DNA of 64,000 bases from Actinoplanes sp. SE50/110 (lineage in GTDB: Bacteria > Actinomycetota > Actinomycetes > Mycobacteriales > Micromonosporaceae), in contig NZ_LT827010.1 of assembly GCF_900119315.1 (NCBI RefSeq), forward strand, positions 2,154,001 through 2,218,000, read 5' to 3'. The notes beneath the pieces were generated by a model. That model was given only the letters and a program-made list of their open reading frames with translations. It did not search any database and had not been told where the DNA came from. Of the stretch, positions 52,832 to 61,596 are shown in pieces (the first letter of the stretch is position 1; each line of letters starts with the position of its first letter). The translations under genes were made by a program, and so were the position numbers.

Positions 52832-55800
52832 GTGCTTTCGGTGACGGATACCCCCCAGGTGCGCCCCAGCGGGCCGCAGACCGCTGAGCTGTCCGGCCTC
52901 GAGATAGTCGAGGAGCTGGGTCGTGGCGCATTCACCATGGTGCATCACGTGCGGCGCGGGGAGCACGACTACGCGCTGAAGCGGCCCCTCGCGGATGCCG
53001 GGGAGCTGCCCGAGCTGCGCACCGCGTTCCAGCGCGAGGCGGCGCTGCTGGCCTGCATCGACGACCCGGGCGTGGTGGGGGTGCACGCGGTCGGGGAGAT
53101 CGACGGCGTACCCGGGCTGGTGCTGGAACATCTGTCCGGTGGGGCGCTTTCCGACCTGCTCGTCTACGGCATCCTCAGCCAGGAGCGGTGCGTCGAGCTG
53201 GCCGCGCAGCTGACCCGCGGGCTGGCCGCCGCGCACCGGGTGGGCCTGGTGCACCGGGACATCAAACCGGACAACATCATGATCGCCGGGGACGGCCGGG
53301 CCAAGCTGATCGACTTCGGTCTGGCGCAGCTCGGCCGGGACACCGATGCGGACTCCGACCAGGCGGTCGGGACCTTCCTCTACACCTCGCCGGAGCAGTC
53401 CGGGATGCTGCGCCGGCCGGTGGACGGGCGGTCCGACCTCTACTCGCTGGGCGTGGTGCTGTTCGAGTGCCTGACCGGACGGCTGCCGTTCGAGGCCGAC
53501 GACGTGGGGGAGCTGCTGCGTCTGCACCTGGCGGCGCCGGTCCCGGACGTGCGGGAGAAACGGCCCGACGTCGACCCGGCGTTGGCCGCGGTCGTGCACC
53601 GGCTGCTCGCCAAGGACCCGGACGACCGCTACCCGGACGCGGCCGGCCTGCTCAGCGCCCTGCGGCACTGCCCGGGCGGCGCGTCGGCCGAGGAGCCCGC
53701 GGCGAGTCGATGGCCGATGTGCGGGCGCGACGCCGAAGCCGACCGGCTGGCCCGCCGCTGGGAACGGGCCCGGGCCGGGCTGGGTGGGGTGGTGCTGATC
53801 CACGGCGCGGCCGGCTCCGGGCGGACCCGGTTGGCCGAGCACGCCGCCGGACTGGCGAGCGTCAGCGCGATGCCGGTGCTGTGGGGCACCTGCCGGCCGG
53901 ACGAACCGGCCCCGCTCGCCGTGTTGCGCGAGGCGGTGCAGGCGTCGATGGCGCGGGTCCAGCGGCTGGCCGACGAGCCGCGGGCGGCGGCCGAGAAGAA
54001 CATCGCCGAGGCGGCCGCCGCGGCCGGCGTCGCCCAGGTCATCAAGATCTTCGGCGATCTCGGGCTGCTCGACGTGAGCGGCCAGCCGGCCGCCGGTGAC
54101 GAACACGTCTTCGCGGCCGGCGCGGCCTTCCTCGGCGACCTGGCCCGGCGCGCCGACGGCATGCTCCTGGTGATCGACGACGCGCACCTGCTGGACAACG
54201 CGACCCGCCAGTTGCTCGCCGCGCTCGCCCCGGACCTGCCCAGCCTGCCCCTGCTGGTGCTGATGACCGACACCGGGGACGGCGCCGCCGACCTCGGCGT
54301 GCCCGGCACCCTGGAGCTGACCTGTACCCCGCTGCCGCCGCCGGTGGTCGGCGAGGTGGTGGCCTCCCGGCTGCCCGGCGCCGCCGTCCCCGCCGAGCTG
54401 GCCCGGCACGTCACGGTCCGCACCGACGGCACCCCGCTCGCCGTGGTCAGCTACCTGATGCGGTTGCTCGACGCCGGGCTGCTCGGCCCGCTCTGGGGCA
54501 CCTGGCACCTGGACACCGTCGGCGCGGACGCGCTGCCGTCCGCGTCCGGGATCCGGGACCTGCTTGCCGCCCGCCTGGCCGGGCTGTCCGAGCCGGTTCT
54601 CGACGTGCTCACCACGGCCGCGGTGGCCGGCGTCCGGTTCCGGCCCGAGGGGCTGCCCGGCGACGGCGAGAGGACCGCGCTGGAGGCAGGTCTGGAGCGG
54701 CACGTGCTCGAGGTGCGGGCCGGCGGGTGGTACGCGTTCGTCCACCCGCAGCTGCGTGACACCCTGCTGGAGCGGCTCGGCCCGGACGAGCTGCGGCAGC
54801 GGCACGCCGCGGCCGCCGCCGCCCTGGAACGGCTTCCCGAGGAGCTGCGGGACGAGGCGCACGCGTACGCGGTGGCCCGCCACTACCAGCGGGCCGGCGA
54901 CGCCGCGCCGATCGCCGACCGACGGCGCACCGCGGCCGCCGCCGGCCTGCGCGCCCTCGCCGACCAGGCGCCCGAGGAGGCGGTCGGCTATCTGGTCGAG
55001 GCGATCGACGGCGACCCTGCGCCGGCCGCGGCGATGCTGCACTCGCTGGCCGAGGCCTACCTGCGGGCCGGGCGGTTCCCGCAGGCCGAGGCGACCCTGG
55101 ACCGGGCGCTGGCGGTCGAACCGGACCGGGTGGCCCGGGCCCGGATGCACCTGACCCGGATCGAGCTCGCCCACACCATCTGGGACGACACCCGGGCGCT
55201 CGAGGCGGCCCGGGACGCGCTCACCGAGCTGGGCCGGCCACTGCCCCGGCACCCGCTGCTGCTCATCCTGTCGACGCTGGCCTATGCGTTCGCGGGTGCC
55301 GTCGTCCGGCGTACCAAGATCGGTTTCGGTCGGGCCGAAGGCCAGCGGCGCGAAGTGCTCGCCGCGCTGACCGCTGTCCTGGACGCCGGAGGGTATGCCG
55401 CCATCATCGGCCTGCGCCTGCGCGAAGCCGGCATCCTCGGGATGCGGGCCATGTACGCGGTGAACCGGCTCGGCCCCAGCCCGGAGTACGCCCGGGTGTA
55501 CGCCCTGGTCGGTTACGTCAGTTCGCTGATCCGGCTCCGCAGCACCGGGCAACGCTGCCAGCGCCGGGCCATGCGGATCGCCACCGATCTGGGCGACCCG
55601 GTGCTGATCGCGTACGTGGATTGGATCAACGGCTGCTCGATGCTGCTCGGCGGGTACGACGACGGCAGCACCTGGGAGAAGGCGATCACCCGCAACGCCC
55701 GCTGGTACGAGCCGGCCCAGCTGCTGCCCGGGTACGCCTCGCAGGGGCTGCGGCTGCTGCTGCGCGGCTACCCGGCGGACGCCGAGCGCGAGTACGAGCG

Positions 55801-58006
55801 CGGGCTGCGCGGCGTCGCCGACCCGGCGCTCACCTACGGCACGTCGCTGTCCATGCTGGGCGCGATGGTCCCCGCCTACCAGGGCCGGTTCGGCGAGGCG
55901 GCGGCCGCCGTGAAGCGGCTGCGCGACGCCATCCCACCCGGCACCGGCACCCGGGTGCAGCACGCCAACATCCTCGTGGCGGCCGCCGCCGTGCTCCTCG
56001 AACAGGGTGAGATCGGCGAGTCGTTCGACGAGGTGATGGCCGAGTTCCGCGGCCTCGGTCTGCGCACCCGGGATCTGATGGTGCAGCACAAGTGGATCCT
56101 CGCGTTCGCGGCGCACGCCCGGCTGATCCGGCTGCGGTACAGCAGTGACGAGGACCGGCCGGCCCGGCTCGCCGAGGCGGTCACCGCGATCCGGGAACTC
56201 GGGCGGGCCGGCGGCTCACCGCTGATCAAGCTCTCCTACCGGCTGTCCCAGGCGTCGCTCGCGCAGATGAGCGGCGACCAGGAACGCGGGCTCAAACTGG
56301 CCGACGAGGCCGAGAAGACCGCCCGGGCGCTGGACGCGCCGATGGCCCACTACGAGATCTGCAAGATCCGGGCCCGGGCGCTGCGCGCCCTCGGGTTGAA
56401 CCACGAGGCCGACCGGCAGGCCCGCTCCGCGCTGGCGCTGGCCACCTTCTACGGCTGGGAGCAGCGGCGGCGGCAGACCCGCACCGAGTTCGGGGTGGAC
56501 GAGGGGGCGAGCACCCATCGCCGTACGGTCGCCGAGCGGCGTGGCCCGGCAACCGGCCGCAACCGGCGGCTGGAGGCCCTGCAGCAGGTCAGCACGGCGG
56601 CCGCCACCGTCCTCGACCCGCAGCAGCTGGCCCAGGTGGCGCTCGACGAGACGCTGCGCATCCTGGGCGCCGAACGGGCACTGTTCTTCCTGCTCGACGA
56701 GGCCGGGGAACCGGTCCGGTTCGCCGGCCGGGACGCCGCGGGCGAGCTCACCGACACCATGGAATACGGCGCCACCCTGGTCCGCCGGGTCGCCGAGACC
56801 GGCGAGGCGGTCGTGGTCACCGGCACCGAACAGGGCGCCGCCCTCGGCTCGCGCAGTGCCGTGGCGCACGGCCTGCGCAGCATCCTGGTCGCCCCGGTGC
56901 AGTTCAAAGGCCGGCTGATCGGCGTCGTCTACCTGGACAGCCGGCTCGCCCGCGGCATCTTCACCGACGACGACGTCGACGTGCTCACCGCGGTCAGCAG
57001 CCACGTCGCGATCTCCCTGGAAACCGCCCGGGCCGCCCAGCTGCACCTGGCCGTGCAGGCCGCGCAGCAGCAGCAGGCGCTCGCCGAAACGCTGCGTGCC
57101 AGCCTCGCCGAACTGACCTCGATCCTGGAACCGGACCGGCTGCTGCGCCGGCTCAGCGGCACCCTGCAGAGCACCCTCGGCGCCGGATCCAGCTGCCTGG
57201 TCAGCCCGGACGGCGAAGTCCTGGAACCCGCAGAGATCGCCGGCGGCCGGCTCACTCCGGACGAGGTGGCGCTCGTCGGCGGCCTCACCGAACCCGCCCT
57301 GCTCGACCCGGCCGGCACCGGCGGCCTGCGGGAACGCCTGCTTGCCGGCGACCCGGTCGCGCTCGCCGTGCCCCTCGACGGCCGGGACGGGCGCGCCGGG
57401 ACGGTGCTGCTCGGCGGCGCCGCGCTGGACGACACCAGCCGCCAGGTCGCGGCCGCGCTGGCCACCCAGGGGATGACCGCCTACGACAACGCGCGGCTGT
57501 TCAGCCGGGTGCAGGAACTGGCCACCACCGACGAGCTCACCGGGCAGCACAACCGGCGGCACTTCTACGCCGTCGCCGGAGCGCTGGTGCAGGCCGCCGC
57601 CCGCAACGGACGGCCGCTGGCCGCCGCGATGCTGGACATCGACAAATTCAAGAGCGTCAATGACACGTACGGTCATGGCGTCGGCGACGAGGTGATCCGC
57701 ACCGTGGCCCGGCGCATCCGGGCCGTGCTGCGGCACTCCGACGTACTCGGCCGCTACGGCGGCGAGGAGTTCGCGATCGTCCTTCCCGACCACGAAGGTG
57801 AGGCGATGGAACTCGCCGAGCGGGTCCGGATGGCGGTCGGCGGCGAACCGGTGGCGACCCAGGCCGGACCCCTGCCGGTCACGATCAGTATCGGGCTGAC
57901 TCGACTGGGTGACGACGACACCGCACTGGACGATCTTCTCGCTCGGGCCGATCACGCCCTGTACCGGGCAAAGGAAGCCGGCCGCAACCGCGTAATGGCC
58001 GATTGA
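52832..58006 (+). CDS. Giant Ser/Thr kinase-NTPase-GAF-GGDEF signalling protein
   Basis: This 1724-aa protein joins five parts. An N-terminal Ser/Thr protein kinase (about 20-285) has HRDIKPDN (H141, D143) and DFGL (D161). A AAA-type NTPase follows, with HGAAGSGRT (residues 324-332, Arg in place of the Walker Lys) and LLVIDDAHLL. Residues about 600-1240 are helical/TPR-like repeats. One clear GAF domain at about 1255-1410 and a second GAF-like region to 1550 precede the C-terminal GGDEF domain, with the active RYGGEEF (1641-1647). It could phosphorylate proteins and make c-di-GMP. GTG 52832 is used; GTG 52841 is possible. Confidence 0.92.
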   Translation: MLSVTDTPQVRPSGPQTAELSGLEIVEELGRGAFTMVHHVRRGEHDYALKRPLADAGELPELRTAFQREAALLACIDDPGVVGVHAVGEIDGVPGLVLEHLSGGALSDLLVYGILSQERCVELAAQLTRGLAAAHRVGLVHRDIKPDNIMIAGDGRAKLIDFGLAQLGRDTDADSDQAVGTFLYTSPEQSGMLRRPVDGRSDLYSLGVVLFECLTGRLPFEADDVGELLRLHLAAPVPDVREKRPDVDPALAAVVHRLLAKDPDDRYPDAAGLLSALRHCPGGASAEEPAASRWPMCGRDAEADRLARRWERARAGLGGVVLIHGAAGSGRTRLAEHAAGLASVSAMPVLWGTCRPDEPAPLAVLREAVQASMARVQRLADEPRAAAEKNIAEAAAAAGVAQVIKIFGDLGLLDVSGQPAAGDEHVFAAGAAFLGDLARRADGMLLVIDDAHLLDNATRQLLAALAPDLPSLPLLVLMTDTGDGAADLGVPGTLELTCTPLPPPVVGEVVASRLPGAAVPAELARHVTVRTDGTPLAVVSYLMRLLDAGLLGPLWGTWHLDTVGADALPSASGIRDLLAARLAGLSEPVLDVLTTAAVAGVRFRPEGLPGDGERTALEAGLERHVLEVRAGGWYAFVHPQLRDTLLERLGPDELRQRHAAAAAALERLPEELRDEAHAYAVARHYQRAGDAAPIADRRRTAAAAGLRALADQAPEEAVGYLVEAIDGDPAPAAAMLHSLAEAYLRAGRFPQAEATLDRALAVEPDRVARARMHLTRIELAHTIWDDTRALEAARDALTELGRPLPRHPLLLILSTLAYAFAGAVVRRTKIGFGRAEGQRREVLAALTAVLDAGGYAAIIGLRLREAGILGMRAMYAVNRLGPSPEYARVYALVGYVSSLIRLRSTGQRCQRRAMRIATDLGDPVLIAYVDWINGCSMLLGGYDDGSTWEKAITRNARWYEPAQLLPGYASQGLRLLLRGYPADAEREYERGLRGVADPALTYGTSLSMLGAMVPAYQGRFGEAAAAVKRLRDAIPPGTGTRVQHANILVAAAAVLLEQGEIGESFDEVMAEFRGLGLRTRDLMVQHKWILAFAAHARLIRLRYSSDEDRPARLAEAVTAIRELGRAGGSPLIKLSYRLSQASLAQMSGDQERGLKLADEAEKTARALDAPMAHYEICKIRARALRALGLNHEADRQARSALALATFYGWEQRRRQTRTEFGVDEGASTHRRTVAERRGPATGRNRRLEALQQVSTAAATVLDPQQLAQVALDETLRILGAERALFFLLDEAGEPVRFAGRDAAGELTDTMEYGATLVRRVAETGEAVVVTGTEQGAALGSRSAVAHGLRSILVAPVQFKGRLIGVVYLDSRLARGIFTDDDVDVLTAVSSHVAISLETARAAQLHLAVQAAQQQQALAETLRASLAELTSILEPDRLLRRLSGTLQSTLGAGSSCLVSPDGEVLEPAEIAGGRLTPDEVALVGGLTEPALLDPAGTGGLRERLLAGDPVALAVPLDGRDGRAGTVLLGGAALDDTSRQVAAALATQGMTAYDNARLFSRVQELATTDELTGQHNRRHFYAVAGALVQAAARNGRPLAAAMLDIDKFKSVNDTYGHGVGDEVIRTVARRIRAVLRHSDVLGRYGGEEFAIVLPDHEGEAMELAERVRMAVGGEPVATQAGPLPVTISIGLTRLGDDDTALDDLLARADHALYRAKEAGRNRVMAD

Positions 58007-58096
58007 GTCGGAAAATTGCCTGCTTAACCGGCTCGCCAGGTATCGACGGCCCCCTTATCATCGGTGCGCTGTTCCTTGATCACGAGGTGTGTGCCG

Positions 58097-58501
58097 GTGA
58101 GAGCCTTCTCCGTTCCTGAGCGGATCGGTGGTTTCGGCGTGCTCGTCGCCGGGGCCGCCGCGGTGTGGCCCGCCTTCACCGACGGCACCGGCCTCGGCGC
58201 GCCCTGCCCGATGCGGACCCTCACCGGGATCCCGTGCCCGGGCTGTGGCCTGACCACGGCGGCGGTCGCCCTCGTGCGTGGGCACGTCGGGGCCGCCCTC
58301 CAGGCCAACCCCGTGATCTTCGGTCTGGCGGCCCTCGCGGTCGCCGTCGGCCCGCTCGTCGCGCTCCGCGCCGCGGGCGTGCTGGAAGCACCGCAACCGT
58401 GGTCGCCCACCGGGCGCCGACGGATGGGACGGCTGGCCGGACTGCTGGCGGCAGCGAGCTGGCTCTTTCAACTGCACCGGCTCGGCGTGAGCTGGGCCTG
58501 A
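58097..58501 (+). CDS. DUF2752 membrane protein
   Basis: This 134-aa protein has two or three hydrophobic segments and the family motif CPMRTLTGIPCPGCGLTTAAVALVRG (with a CPGC centre) in the first half. DUF2752 proteins are small membrane proteins of unknown function. I take GTG 58097 because GAGGTG lies seven bases upstream; other in-frame starts exist at 58091 and 58064. The next gene follows after 14 bp. Confidence 0.8.
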   Translation: MRAFSVPERIGGFGVLVAGAAAVWPAFTDGTGLGAPCPMRTLTGIPCPGCGLTTAAVALVRGHVGAALQANPVIFGLAALAVAVGPLVALRAAGVLEAPQPWSPTGRRRMGRLAGLLAAASWLFQLHRLGVSWA

Positions 58502-58515
58502 ATTAAGGATTCTCG

Positions 58516-59055
58516 ATGTCTTATCCTCCCCCCAACGACCCCTACGGCCAGCCTCAGCAGCAGGCCTACGGGCAGCCGATCCCGCAGCAGCCGTACGGCG
58601 GTCAGCAGCCCTACGGCGCGCCGGCGCCCGGATACGGCCCGGCCGTGACCTACGCCAGCTGGGGCGCGCGGGTCGGCGCGTACCTCGTCGATATGCTGGT
58701 CATCCTGCCGTTCGCCATCGTCGCGCTGTTCTTCCGGCCGACGGTCGACCCGGTGACCCTGCAGACGCACTTCAGCCCGATGTACTTCATCATCCTGCTG
58801 CTCGCTGTGGTGGTGTCGTTCTACAACCGGGTCTTCCTGGACGGCAAGGGCCAGAGCTGGGGCAAGAAGGCCCTCGGCATCCGCCTGGTGGACGCCGCCA
58901 CCGGCCAGCCCATCGGTGCCGGCAAGGCGTTCCTGCGCGGCGTGGCGCACTTCGTGGACTTCATCATCTGCTATGTCGGCTTCCTGTTCCCGCTCTGGGA
59001 CGAGAAGAAGCAGACCATCGCCGACAAGATCGTCGGCACGGTCGTGGTCAAGTAA
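58516..59055 (+). CDS. RDD-family membrane protein
   Basis: This 179-aa protein has a Pro/Gln/Tyr-rich N-terminal arm (about 40 residues, YGQPQQQAYGQP type). The RDD domain follows, with YASWGARVGAYLVDMLVILPFAI, the charged loop KGQSWGKKALGIRLVDAATGQP and a second helix pair. RDD proteins are often linked to transport and Na+/H+ exchange. It is probably cotranscribed with the DUF2752 gene. A clear terminator follows the stop. Confidence 0.88.
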   Translation: MSYPPPNDPYGQPQQQAYGQPIPQQPYGGQQPYGAPAPGYGPAVTYASWGARVGAYLVDMLVILPFAIVALFFRPTVDPVTLQTHFSPMYFIILLLAVVVSFYNRVFLDGKGQSWGKKALGIRLVDAATGQPIGAGKAFLRGVAHFVDFIICYVGFLFPLWDEKKQTIADKIVGTVVVK

Positions 59056-59068
59056 CTCGATCGTGACG

Positions 59069-59096
59069 GCCCCGCCGGTGCGTGCACCGGCGGGGC
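59069..59096 (+). terminator. Terminator after the RDD gene
   Basis: A 13-bp stem (59069-59081 with 59084-59096), with a very tight loop, lies 14 bp after the RDD stop and is followed by GGTCTCCTT. Confidence 0.7.
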
Positions 59097-59151
59097 GGTC
59101 TCCTTCCGCGCCCGTCCCCTTCGGGCTGGCCGGCGCGGTAGGTTGGGCGGC

Positions 59152-60156
59152 ATGCGCGAGCTGCTGCGGCCGATCGTCGTCGCCCCGATGGCGGGCGGAC
59201 CCTCCACCCCGGGCCTCGTCATCGCCGCCGGCCACGCCGGCGCGCTCGGCTTCCTCGCCGCCGGCTACAAGCCCCCGGAAGCGGTCGAGGCCGAGGTCCA
59301 GGAAGTACGAAAAGCCGATGTGCCGTACGGGGTGAACCTCTTCGTCCCGTCGTCCCCACCCGCAGACGTGGCACCCCTTGAGCGGTACCGTGCCGCGCTA
59401 CAGCCGGAAGCCGACCGCTACGGGATCGACCTCCCGCCGCTGCGGCTGAGCGACGACGACCACTTCGCGGCGAAAGTCGACCTGGCCGTCAGCCATCGCA
59501 TCCCACTGGTCAGCTTCACCTTCGGCATCCCACCGGCCGCCGTCGTCACCGCCCTGCGGTCCGCCGGCTGCGCCGTCCTGATCACCGTGACCAGCGGCGC
59601 GGAGGCCCGGCAGGCGGTCGCCGCCGGGCCGGACGCGCTGATCGCCCAGGGCGGGTCGGCGGGTGGCCACGCGTCGACGTTCAGCCCGGCCACCTACACC
59701 GGCACCCGCGCCACGCGCGACGTCCTCGCCGAGGTCCTGGCCGTCGCCCGCACCGCCGCCGACATTCCGGTGATCGCGGCCGGCGGTGGTGACGTCGCCG
59801 CGTTGCTGGCCGCCGGTGCGGCGGCCGTCCAGTGCGGTACCGCGTTCGTGCTGTCCGACGAGGCCGGGACCCGTCCCGCCCAGCGCGCCGCCATGCTCTC
59901 CGGCGACCATCGCGAGACGGTGGTGACCCGGGCTTTCACCGGGCAGCCGGCCCGAGCCCTGCGCAACCGCTTCGTCGACACCTACTCGTCGATCGCCCCG
60001 ATCGGCTACCCGGCGATCCACCACCTCACCGCCCCGATCCGGGCCGCCGCCGCCCGTCGTGGTGACGCCTCCGCCCTCAACCTGTGGGCGGGTGTCAACC
60101 ACGCCTCCGCCCGTCCGGCGCCTGTCGCCGCCGTGATCGATGCGCTGCGGGGCTGA
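59152..60156 (+). CDS. Nitronate monooxygenase-like FMN enzyme
   Basis: This 334-aa TIM-barrel flavoenzyme oxidises alkyl nitronates. It begins LLRPIVVAPMAGGPSTPGLVIAAGHAGALGFLAAGYK and has the QGGSAGGHAS loop, where the active-site His lies, and PVIAAGGGDVAALLAAGAAAVQCGTAF for phosphate binding of FMN. The ATG 59152 has no good Shine-Dalgarno sequence, so the gene may be leaderless. The 3' end of the gene is duplicated after its stop. Confidence 0.9.
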   Translation: MRELLRPIVVAPMAGGPSTPGLVIAAGHAGALGFLAAGYKPPEAVEAEVQEVRKADVPYGVNLFVPSSPPADVAPLERYRAALQPEADRYGIDLPPLRLSDDDHFAAKVDLAVSHRIPLVSFTFGIPPAAVVTALRSAGCAVLITVTSGAEARQAVAAGPDALIAQGGSAGGHASTFSPATYTGTRATRDVLAEVLAVARTAADIPVIAAGGGDVAALLAAGAAAVQCGTAFVLSDEAGTRPAQRAAMLSGDHRETVVTRAFTGQPARALRNRFVDTYSSIAPIGYPAIHHLTAPIRAAAARRGDASALNLWAGVNHASARPAPVAAVIDALRG

Positions 60157-60211
60157 AGCGCTGCCCGTCCGGCGCCTGTCGCTGCCGTGATCGATGCGCT
60201 GCGGGGCTGAA
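60109..60211 (+). repeat. 54-bp tandem duplication of the nitronate monooxygenase 3' end
   Basis: A 49-bp block (60109-60157), including the last 16 codons and stop, recurs at 60163-60211 with one base changed. The period is 54 bp, so a local duplication has occurred beyond the gene. Confidence 0.95.
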
Positions 60212-60541
60212 CCGTCGCGCGTTCGTCGCCGCCCCTGCCCACTACCGCGACGCCGGGTTGTCGGCAGGTGTGTTTGTTGCTTGCGACTGTTGTTTTCCTG
60301 CGGCGCGGCGGTTGTTGATCTGTCTGCTGTGCGAATTTGTCGTGTTGCGGTCGACGGAATCCTCGATATTAACCGACGTTAATACTTAACATATTGTTCT
60401 CTGCGCGGCGCGATTTCTGGACGGGGTTCCGGTGTAGGTTCTATTCAAAGGTTGATGCGGGCCGGCTGGATGAAGAACCATCCGGTGGCCTCTCGATGCC
60501 CGCGGGAGACCCTCGCGGCGATTAGTGAAAAGGATTCGGAA

Positions 60542-60928
60542 ATGCGTAGCATGGTGCTCGCCGGCCTCATCCCGGCCGTTCTCGTCCCCGGTGCCGCCCA
60601 GGCGTCGCCGTGTCCGACGACAGACGTTCTCGGGACTTATGCGTTCGGCCGCGCCGCGACCATCGGCGCCGCCGGCGAGACAGCCGGTGTCTGGACTGTC
60701 GCCGGCACCCGGTCCGGGATCGCCGGTGACGACCTGATCGTCACCTACACTCCGCGCTACACCGCGGCCGCCACCGAGACGGCGGTCTACACTGCCCTGT
60801 TCAACCAGGTCGCACGGCCTGATGTCGAGTGCGACCGGGTCGGTGCGGACGGCGTTGCGAAACACGTCTGGGTCACCTATCGGTGCCGCACCGGCGTCGC
60901 CCCCAACTACACGCTTCTGGTCCGCTGA
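60542..60928 (+). CDS. Small secreted protein
   Basis: This 128-aa protein has a signal peptide (MRSMVLAGLIPAVLVPGAAQA) and a mature part of about 107 residues with four cysteines (SPCPTTD, VECDR, YRCRT). It is Thr- and Ala-rich and probably beta. No family was recognised. I chose ATG 60542, which is preceded by AAAAGGA; the longer frame from 60452 does not begin with a signal peptide. The gene is isolated by about 400 bp of upstream low-content sequence. Confidence 0.7.
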   Translation: MRSMVLAGLIPAVLVPGAAQASPCPTTDVLGTYAFGRAATIGAAGETAGVWTVAGTRSGIAGDDLIVTYTPRYTAAATETAVYTALFNQVARPDVECDRVGADGVAKHVWVTYRCRTGVAPNYTLLVR

Positions 60929-61028
60929 CGGGCCGAGGCTGCCGACCGGCGCGGGTGGCGGAGTGCCATGGGGTGGATGTCCGTCGCCCGCTCCGTCGGA
61001 GGTCGCTCTCGGCCGGGATGTGCTTCGA

Positions 61029-61151
61029 GCTTGTCGCTGGGCGTGGTCGGGCTTGCCGCCAGGCGCGCTTCAGGGTTTACCGCTGGGCGCAAACCAGGGT
61101 TTGCCGCTGGGTACGCGTCGGTTTGCCGCTGGGCGCGCGTCGGTTTGCCGG
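61029..61151 (+). repeat. 22-24-bp tandem repeat array
   Basis: Five to six degenerate units of GTTTGCCGCTGGGCGCGCGT type (61029, 61051, 61075, 61099, 61121, 61143) follow one another. The units at 61099 and 61121 differ at two bases, the others more. Confidence 0.8.
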
Positions 61152-61525
61152 TTCGGGGTGAGTTGCTTTGCGCCGGAAGAATTCTGGCGGTTTGATGTGC
61201 CTGATCGATGCAAGGTGATTCCGCCGACTATTTAAATGTCTGGTGAATTCACGTGTCGCAGGAGAGCGTGACCGTTCTACCCATGTGACTTTCCTGGGGG
61301 GAGCCCGGTTTCCGTCGTTGAGGAGCGGCGGGAACCGGGCCATTAATCGTTTCAACGCCCGATCGTGCGACAAAGGCGGCGACGAAACGGTCCCCGATCA
61401 CCGGCCGAACAGGTGCCCGCTCCGACGAACGTCAGACACAGGCGCCGGCTTCAGGTCCGATACCGCCGCAGTCCCGGGTCGAGGGTGCGGCGATGCCGTG
61501 CCGGAGGACGGCGCGAGATCGTGGG

Positions 61526-61555
61526 CGCCGGTACCGACCGTGGGCGGTACCGGCG
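61526..61555 (-). terminator. Possible hairpin downstream of fahA
   Basis: An 11-bp perfect stem (61526-61536 with 61545-61555) with an 8-nt loop lies about 40 bp past the fahA stop on the minus strand. No T-run follows, so it is only a possible terminator. Confidence 0.45.
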
Positions 61556-61596
61556 TGGCGGCGAACTGATCGGTGCTGCGGGTTGTCGGCGGCGGG

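Larger units (their letters stand above)
60929..61596. other. Gene-free region with tandem repeats between convergent genes
   Basis: This 670-bp gap has no convincing gene. It contains a 22-24-bp repeat array (61029-61151) and a hairpin (61526-61555). A 108-aa frame at 61243-61569 looks like chance. Confidence 0.55.

Noticed and set aside
52778..56116. 1112-aa open frame on the minus strand
   Set aside because: It lies antisense to the kinase-GGDEF gene and has no recognisable domain or ribosome binding site.
61255..61290. Possible glycine riboswitch (GGAGAGCGTGACCG)
   Set aside because: The conserved downstream core of the riboswitch is absent and no gene follows on that strand.
61243..61569. 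108-aa open frame
   Set aside because: Low-complexity, no ribosome binding site, and located between convergent genes.
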